Of a stretch of 64,000 nt of DNA, positions 59,482 through 64,000 are shown piece by piece. Within the stretch, counting starts at the first letter, position 1; each line of letters starts with the position of its first letter. Made by a program: the position numbers and the translations under genes. Location of the stretch: assembly GCF_024753255.1 (NCBI RefSeq), contig NZ_JANUHA010000018.1, forward strand, positions 1 through 64,000. Reading direction: 5' to 3'. The notes beneath the pieces are model-generated. The model was not told the DNA's origin and searched no databases. It worked only from the letters and a program-made list of their open reading frames with translations. This DNA comes from Massilia agri. Its GTDB lineage: Bacteria; Pseudomonadota; Gammaproteobacteria; Burkholderiales; Burkholderiaceae_D.

Positions 59482-60143
59482 TGCGGCACATCTGCATCCT
59501 GTTTGCGGCCATGCTGCTCAATGTCCCCGCCATGGCGGCAGACGCTTGCCCGGAGAAAGGTGCGGATGGTGAATGGGCGGCCAGCTGTTTCAACACGGAC
59601 AAGAGCGGCCGGCGACTCAAGCCGCAGCATCACAAACATCTGCGATTCGACAGCAGCGGCCATGCGACACTCGTGATCAGTGAGCCGAGGGAGCTGGTGG
59701 CGGTGAACCGGCAAGGCAAAGTCGTCGTGCCGGGAATCCGGCATACGGGGGACTTCGATTTCCCGGATGCGGAGGGTGGCATCGCACGCTTCGAAACCAT
59801 TCCGACTACGCCGGGAAGCAAGGCCAGGCCGCAGTGCGGTTATTTCGACAGCCGGAGCTTTCGCATCGTCATTCCGGCCGAGTATGCCCAGTGCAGGCCT
59901 TTTGCCAACGGCGAAGCGATCGCCTGCAAGGACTGCGCTTCGGTCTGCACTGAGCCGGAGTGCCAGAACAGCATCCTGGTCGACGGCGACGGCGTCGCGC
60001 TCGGCCCGGACGGAACCGTCCGCAGGCGCTTCCGCCTGCCCGACCAGAAGACGGCCTGCGCACAGGCCGGCAGCGCGGAGCACAAGGCCTACACCGGGAC
60101 GCGCCCGGAATGCATTCTGAAGAGTTACAACCCGTTCAAATAA
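59478..60143 (+). CDS. Exported WG-repeat-like protein, candidate Tae4 immunity
   Basis: 221 residues. Signal peptide (about 1-20, cleavage after AMA) followed by repeats resembling WG/KWG repeats (ELVAVNRQGKVVVPGI, YFDSRSFRIVIPAEYAQCRPF, NSILVDGDGVALGPDGTV) and many Cys (among them Cys24 and Cys37) suggesting disulfides. Coupled to tae4 (ATGATG over TGA). Periplasmic location fits protection from a periplasmic amidase. It is not the Tai4 fold as far as I can see. Confidence 0.75.
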   Translation: MMRHICILFAAMLLNVPAMAADACPEKGADGEWAASCFNTDKSGRRLKPQHHKHLRFDSSGHATLVISEPRELVAVNRQGKVVVPGIRHTGDFDFPDAEGGIARFETIPTTPGSKARPQCGYFDSRSFRIVIPAEYAQCRPFANGEAIACKDCASVCTEPECQNSILVDGDGVALGPDGTVRRRFRLPDQKTACAQAGSAEHKAYTGTRPECILKSYNPFK

Positions 60144-60158
60144 TCATCACAAGTTCAC

Positions 60159-60818
60159 ATGGCACGAGAAATCATCCGGCAAGGAGATCGAACCGATCAC
60201 GGCGGCACTGTGATTGAAGGATCCGTGACCGATATCTGTCACGGCAAGCCGATTTCCTACATCGGACACAAGGTGTACTGCCCCCGCTGCGGCGGCGATT
60301 ACCCCATCGTCGAAGGCGTGCTGACGACCACCATCTTCGGCAAGGGCGTGGCCGTTGCCGGCATGAAGACCTCTTGTGGCGCGTCACTCATTCCGTCGCA
60401 GTTCACCGACACGGTGGAATGGGCTGGCGGCGGTGGCGGCGCTCTGAACGCGGGTGCCGCCGCAGCCGCTGTCCTCGCGCCAGGCGTGGCGCAGGAACTG
60501 GCATCTTCTCTGGCCGGAGAGGATGCGGTGGACGAAACCCCCGCGAAGAAGATCACGCGCATGTATTGGTCGTATGGCCCCGACGAGACGCCGGTCAGCG
60601 ATGTCTCGCGCCATTACGTCGACCTGAACCTGCACATCGAGACCGAAAACTATTCGGCGGGCGACACCGCCGTGGTGGTCATCAGGAACGACGACGAGAC
60701 CGAGTTGACCGGCGGCGCCCCCACGCTGGAATTGCGCGCAACGGTCGGTGCGGACGGCACTGCCAAACTGAGCAATGTGTTCCGCAACAGGACGGTGGAA
60801 ATCGGGATCTTTGCCTAG
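60159..60818 (+). CDS. PAAR-domain protein with C-terminal beta extension
   Basis: 219 residues. PAAR region (about 1-90): IIRQGDRTDHGGTVIEGS, then CHG, CPRCGGDYPIVEG and GMKTSCGASLIPSQ with the zinc-binding His/Cys. A Gly/Ala-rich linker (about 88-125) is followed by a beta-rich domain (YVDLNLHIETENYSAGDTAV to NRTVEIGIFA). PAAR proteins cap the VgrG spike of the type VI machine, and the extension probably recruits cargo. Third gene of the tae4 cassette. Confidence 0.92.
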   Translation: MAREIIRQGDRTDHGGTVIEGSVTDICHGKPISYIGHKVYCPRCGGDYPIVEGVLTTTIFGKGVAVAGMKTSCGASLIPSQFTDTVEWAGGGGGALNAGAAAAAVLAPGVAQELASSLAGEDAVDETPAKKITRMYWSYGPDETPVSDVSRHYVDLNLHIETENYSAGDTAVVVIRNDDETELTGGAPTLELRATVGADGTAKLSNVFRNRTVEIGIFA

Positions 60819-60831
60819 AGAATGCCGTCGA

Positions 60832-60856
60832 ACAAAAGAAGCCCCAGTCTGGGCTC
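60832..60856 (-). terminator. Terminator of tRNA-Ser
   Basis: On the minus strand AGCCC/GGGCT stem followed by TTCTTTTG. It lies directly after the tRNA 3' end and 15 bp after the PAAR stop; it may serve both. Confidence 0.6.
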
Positions 60857-60871
60857 TCGTTCAGCATGCTT

Positions 60872-60961
60872 TGGCGGAAGCGGTGAGATTCGAACTCACG
60901 AACGGGTTCCCCCGTCGGCAGTTTTCAAGACTGCTGCCTTCAACCACTCGGCCACGCTTCC
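60872..60961 (-). tRNA. tRNA-Ser (anticodon TGA)
   Basis: 90 nt with encoded CCA. Acceptor stem GGAAGCG/CGCTTCC, discriminator G, anticodon TGA at 60925-60927 in a CTTGAAA loop, a long variable arm and TTCGAATC in the T-loop. All class II features are present. Its 3' end faces the T6SS cassette. Confidence 0.96.
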
Positions 60962-61009
60962 TGTGAGGAAGCAGCATTATACATAAATCATCAACGCCGG
61001 TCAGGACAA

Positions 61010-63064
61010 TCAGGCCACCAGCAGCCAGTTCTCCCGCAGGCAGCGCTCGAAGTCGAAGGCCGGCAGCGGCTTGCTGTACAGGTAGCCCTGCACCTCGTCG
61101 CAGCCCGCCTCGCGCAGGAAATCCAGTTGCTCCACGGTCTCCACGCCTTCCGCGATCACGCGCAAGCCCAATTGGCGGGCCATGCTGATGATGGTCCCCG
61201 CGATCGCGCAGTCGCTGCCGTCCACCGGAATCCCGGTCGTGAACGAGCGGTCGATCTTGAGCGTGTCGATCGGGAAGCGCTTCAGGTAGGACAGGCTCGA
61301 ATAGCCGGTGCCGAAATCGTCCAGCGACAGCGCCACGCCCAGCTTGTTGATGTGGTCCATGATGCCGGTGACGCGCTCGAAGTCGTGCATCAGCGTGCTC
61401 TCGGTGATCTCCAGCTCCAGCCACGACGGATCGAGCTGGTAGCGCGCCAGGGTCTCGGCCACGCGCTCCGGCAGCGAGGCCGTGAACTCGCGCGCCGACA
61501 CGTTCACCGCCAGGCGGAACGGCGGCACGCCGGCACGCTGCCAGATCGCGGCCTGCGCGCACGCCTGCTCCAGCACCCACTCGCCCACCTGCACGATCAG
61601 GCCCGTGGTCTCGGCCAGCGGAATAAATTCGCTCGGCGGCACGATGCCGCGGGTCGGATGCACCCAGCGCACCAGCGCCTCGGCGCCGACGATGCGGTCG
61701 CTGCCGATCTCGAACTTCGGCTGGTAATACAGGATCAGTTCACCGTTGCCCAGCGCCTGGCGCAGGCCGGATTCGATGCGCATGCGTTCCTGCATGCCCT
61801 GGTTCATGTCCTGGCTGTAGAAGGCCACGCTACGGTCCGGGTTCGCCGCCGCCTGCTTGGCCCGCTCCATCGCGATGTCGGCCAGGCCCAATAAAGTCTC
61901 GGCGTCGCTGCCGTCTTGCGGATACACGCTGATGCCGATGCTGGCGCCCACGCGCAGGTCGTGGCCGCCGATCAGGAAAGGCGCGTCCAGCGCCAATTGC
62001 AGCTTCCGCGCCACCGTGGTCGCCTCGAAGTGCTGGCGGATGTCGAACAGGCCCACCGCGAATTCGTCGCCCGACAGACGCGCCACCACGTCTTCGTCGC
62101 GCAGGGTATCGCGCACGCGCTGGGCCACCTGGCGCAGCAGCTCGTCGCCGATGCGGCGGCCCAGGGTGTCGTTGATGCGCTTGAAGCGGTTCAGGTCCAT
62201 GAACAGCACGCAGCCGGAGGTTTCGTTGCGCTGCGCGACCATCAGGGCCTGGTCGACCAGGCGCGCGAACAGGGTGCGGTTCGGCAGGCCGGTGAGCTCA
62301 TCGTAGTAGGCCAGGTGGTGCAGCTGTTCCTCGGCCTGCTTGCGTTCGGTGATATCGGTGAGGTAGGCGATCAGGCCGATCGGGCGCTCGGCCAGGTCGC
62401 GCAGCGGAGACAGCGACAGGCTGGCCCAGAACACCTCGCCCGATTTCTTGCGGCGCTTCACTTCCATCATGCGCCCGCCCTGCTCGGCGAAAGCGTCCGG
62501 CATGTCCTCGTCTTCGTCTGCGTACAGGAAGAGGATGTTGCGGCCGATGGCTTCCAGGCCCGTGTAGCCGAACAGCTCCTCGGCGCCGCGGTTCCAGCTG
62601 GTGATGTAGCCCATCTGGTCCATTGTCAGGACCGACTCGTGGATCTGGTCGAGGATCTGCGACTGGTGCGCCAGCTGCGCTTCCATCTGCGCATAGGCGT
62701 GGGTGGAGCGCTGGGCCAGCGAGTGCACCTGCATCAGGGAGGCCGTCAGGTGCGCCAGGCCTTCCAGCTGGCGCGCGTCTTCCACGGTATAGCTGCCGCG
62801 TCCCGCCACTTCGTAGATACCGAACTGCTCGGACACGCCGGCCACCACCTGGCGCAGCACAGGGCCGGGGCCGAACGGTGCTGCCACGCCGGCGCCCGGC
62901 ACGAATCGGCCGCGCGAACTGCTCAACAGGCCGGCGGCGGCGCCGCCCAGGGCCGCATGCAGGGTTTCGCCGCGCAGGCGCAGCACCGCATCGCACACTG
63001 CACTGGAGGCGCCGACAAAGTCGAGCGATGTATGGGCGGGAACCAGTGCGTGAATATTAGACAT
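61010..63064 (-). CDS. PAS-GGDEF-EAL c-di-GMP protein
   Basis: 684 residues. N-terminal GAF-like region (1-130), PAS with PAC (about 135-250), GGDEF (about 255-420) and EAL (about 435-680). GGDEF signature is SGDEF and the EAL is EALVRW. DDFGTGYSSLSYLKRFPID is present, so the phosphodiesterase side is probably active and the cyclase weak. The ATG overlaps the stop of the HDOD gene upstream by 8 bp, showing translational coupling. Confidence 0.92.
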   Translation of the reverse strand: MSNIHALVPAHTSLDFVGASSAVCDAVLRLRGETLHAALGGAAAGLLSSSRGRFVPGAGVAAPFGPGPVLRQVVAGVSEQFGIYEVAGRGSYTVEDARQLEGLAHLTASLMQVHSLAQRSTHAYAQMEAQLAHQSQILDQIHESVLTMDQMGYITSWNRGAEELFGYTGLEAIGRNILFLYADEDEDMPDAFAEQGGRMMEVKRRKKSGEVFWASLSLSPLRDLAERPIGLIAYLTDITERKQAEEQLHHLAYYDELTGLPNRTLFARLVDQALMVAQRNETSGCVLFMDLNRFKRINDTLGRRIGDELLRQVAQRVRDTLRDEDVVARLSGDEFAVGLFDIRQHFEATTVARKLQLALDAPFLIGGHDLRVGASIGISVYPQDGSDAETLLGLADIAMERAKQAAANPDRSVAFYSQDMNQGMQERMRIESGLRQALGNGELILYYQPKFEIGSDRIVGAEALVRWVHPTRGIVPPSEFIPLAETTGLIVQVGEWVLEQACAQAAIWQRAGVPPFRLAVNVSAREFTASLPERVAETLARYQLDPSWLELEITESTLMHDFERVTGIMDHINKLGVALSLDDFGTGYSSLSYLKRFPIDTLKIDRSFTTGIPVDGSDCAIAGTIISMARQLGLRVIAEGVETVEQLDFLREAGCDEVQGYLYSKPLPAFDFERCLRENWLLVA

Positions 63065-64000
63065 TACGGCCTACCTGAATTGCCCAATGATAGGCGTTCA
63101 ATTGGCTGTGCCACCAGGCGGTGGGGCTGATGCCGGCGTCGCTCAGCTCCTGCTCCGTGGGACGGGTCTGGGCCAGGCGAAGCCAGCTTCCCAATGGTCC
63201 GGTGCGGTGCAGGAGCGCATCGGAGACGTGCGGCGGCAGGTGGAGGTCGGCGACGATGTCCTGCATCGGCATCTGCAGCAGGCGGTCGAGGAGGGAAAAC
63301 ACGCCGGTCATGAAGGCAACGTCGCAGTCGTCGCGCTCTCCTCCCGCTTCCTTGCACAAGGCCTCCAGCTGGGCGCCGCGGCGCGCCGCCAGCGGCAGCA
63401 GCAGGTTCGGCAGGCCGTCGGGCTGCTGGCGTGCGTAGAGCAGCAGCTGCAGCCAGCGCTGAAGCTGGCGCCGGCCGAGCAGGTTGATGGCCTGGTTGAA
63501 GCTGGTGATCTGGGAGCTGACCGCGAAGGCCGCCGAGTTCACGAGTTTCAGCAGGTGGAAGGACAGCGCCGGGTCCTGCTTGAGCTGGTTTTCCAGCTCG
63601 CGCGAGTCGGCGTCGCGCGCCAGCAGGCCGAGCAGGGTCAGGATGCGCTTGCGCGAGCTGCCGTCGCCGCCCTGCCCCGCCAGTACCGGGTCATAGGGGT
63701 AGTCGCCACTGAACCAGTCGAAGCCGGCCATCTCGCATTCGCCGAAGCGCTGGGCGCTGTCGACGCGGGTAGCAAGGTGGGGGCCGAACAGGGCGACCAG
63801 GCGGCCCGGCGGCAGCGCGTCGACGCCGCAATCGCGCGCCACGGTGCGCAGCGCCGGCGGGACGGCCACGCCTTCGCGGGCGTCGCCATCGAGCCAGATG
63901 CGGTAGCCGAATTCATGGAGTTCGCTCAGGCGGCGCGCCACGCCATCCTGGGCCAGCGCGCTTGCCGCCACCACGAAGCCGATGCGGTTGGCGGGCAGCA
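63057..64000 (-). CDS. EAL-HDOD protein (5' end outside window)
   Basis: Frame stays open to 64000, so the protein is cut. The first visible part (LPANRIGFVVAASALAQDGVARRL) is the C-terminal end of an EAL domain with GYRIWLDG. It is followed by an HDOD domain (about the last 200 residues; FHLLKLVNSAAFAVSSQITS, NLLGRRQLQRWLQL). Matches YuxH-type c-di-GMP signalling proteins with HDOD. Overlaps the next gene by 8 bp. Confidence 0.88.
   Translation of the reverse strand, partial: LPANRIGFVVAASALAQDGVARRLSELHEFGYRIWLDGDAREGVAVPPALRTVARDCGVDALPPGRLVALFGPHLATRVDSAQRFGECEMAGFDWFSGDYPYDPVLAGQGGDGSSRKRILTLLGLLARDADSRELENQLKQDPALSFHLLKLVNSAAFAVSSQITSFNQAINLLGRRQLQRWLQLLLYARQQPDGLPNLLLPLAARRGAQLEALCKEAGGERDDCDVAFMTGVFSLLDRLLQMPMQDIVADLHLPPHVSDALLHRTGPLGSWLRLAQTRPTEQELSDAGISPTAWWHSQLNAYHWAIQVGRNV

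Noticed and set aside
59478-60143. Annotation of the 221-residue protein as Tai4
   Set aside because: Size and repeat pattern do not fit Tai4; called only as an immunity candidate by position.

Overview
The window is a G+C-rich bacterial chromosome segment, most likely from an Oxalobacteraceae betaproteobacterium of the Massilia/Duganella/Janthinobacterium type. This is an inference from gene content: a Prx5-glutaredoxin hybrid, Gcr-type 'recombinase', a DUF4398-OmpA lipoprotein pair, YqjD/YqjE homologues, a divergent OmpC-type porin and a large c-di-GMP signalling repertoire. No rRNA is present to confirm it. No insertion sequence, prophage, CRISPR array or replication origin was seen. About 65 protein genes and one tRNA are supported.

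Layout. 0-11 kb is core metabolism and housekeeping: trmJ and suhB (divergent), the helicase rhlE behind a structured leader, a MarR regulator with an MFS exporter, a hydroxypyruvate-isomerase-like gene, a lipoprotein pair, an MtfA-type peptidase coupled to a peroxiredoxin-glutaredoxin hybrid. 11-28 kb is an unusually dense set of small envelope and stress proteins: OmpA proteins, BON-domain and glycine-zipper lipoproteins, YqjD/YqjE, a ferritin-like protein, an AsmA protein, a Crp/Fnr regulator and tiny membrane proteins. 28-45 kb is mixed metabolism and signalling: nudK, an aminotransferase, a Gcr/phospholipase D pair, a phosphoesterase, PAP2, sulfate-binding protein, SDR, porin, XRE and LysR regulators, a diguanylate cyclase and a YitT protein. 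45-49 kb is a DctPQM TRAP transporter. 50-54 kb has two convergent signalling genes, one a tandem sensor-CheW protein behind a sigma-54 promoter, the other an HD-GYP/LuxR fusion. 54-58.6 kb is a GMC/SDR/NTF2 oxidoreductase operon divergent from its probable LysR regulator, then an exported hydrolase. 58.8-60.8 kb is a compact type VI secretion effector cassette (Tae4 amidase, candidate immunity protein, PAAR tip) next to the 3' end of a tRNA-Ser gene. 61-64 kb has two coupled c-di-GMP enzymes, the second cut by the window edge.

The most unusual feature is a dispersed palindromic repeat, six copies at 8.8, 14.5, 18.2, 28.7, 33.3 and 47.8 kb. Five copies fill the gap between convergent genes, one lies inside the TRAP operon between dctP and dctQ, and in four copies the terminal GTAG supplies the TAG stop codon of the flanking gene. 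Two copies carry an extra 12-bp hairpin whose stem differs by compensatory changes. Other points of interest are two back-to-back LexA-type boxes upstream of an unrecognised 70-codon gene, a perfect 16-bp palindrome upstream of an OmpA gene, and a 14-bp motif shared by two envelope-gene promoters regions.
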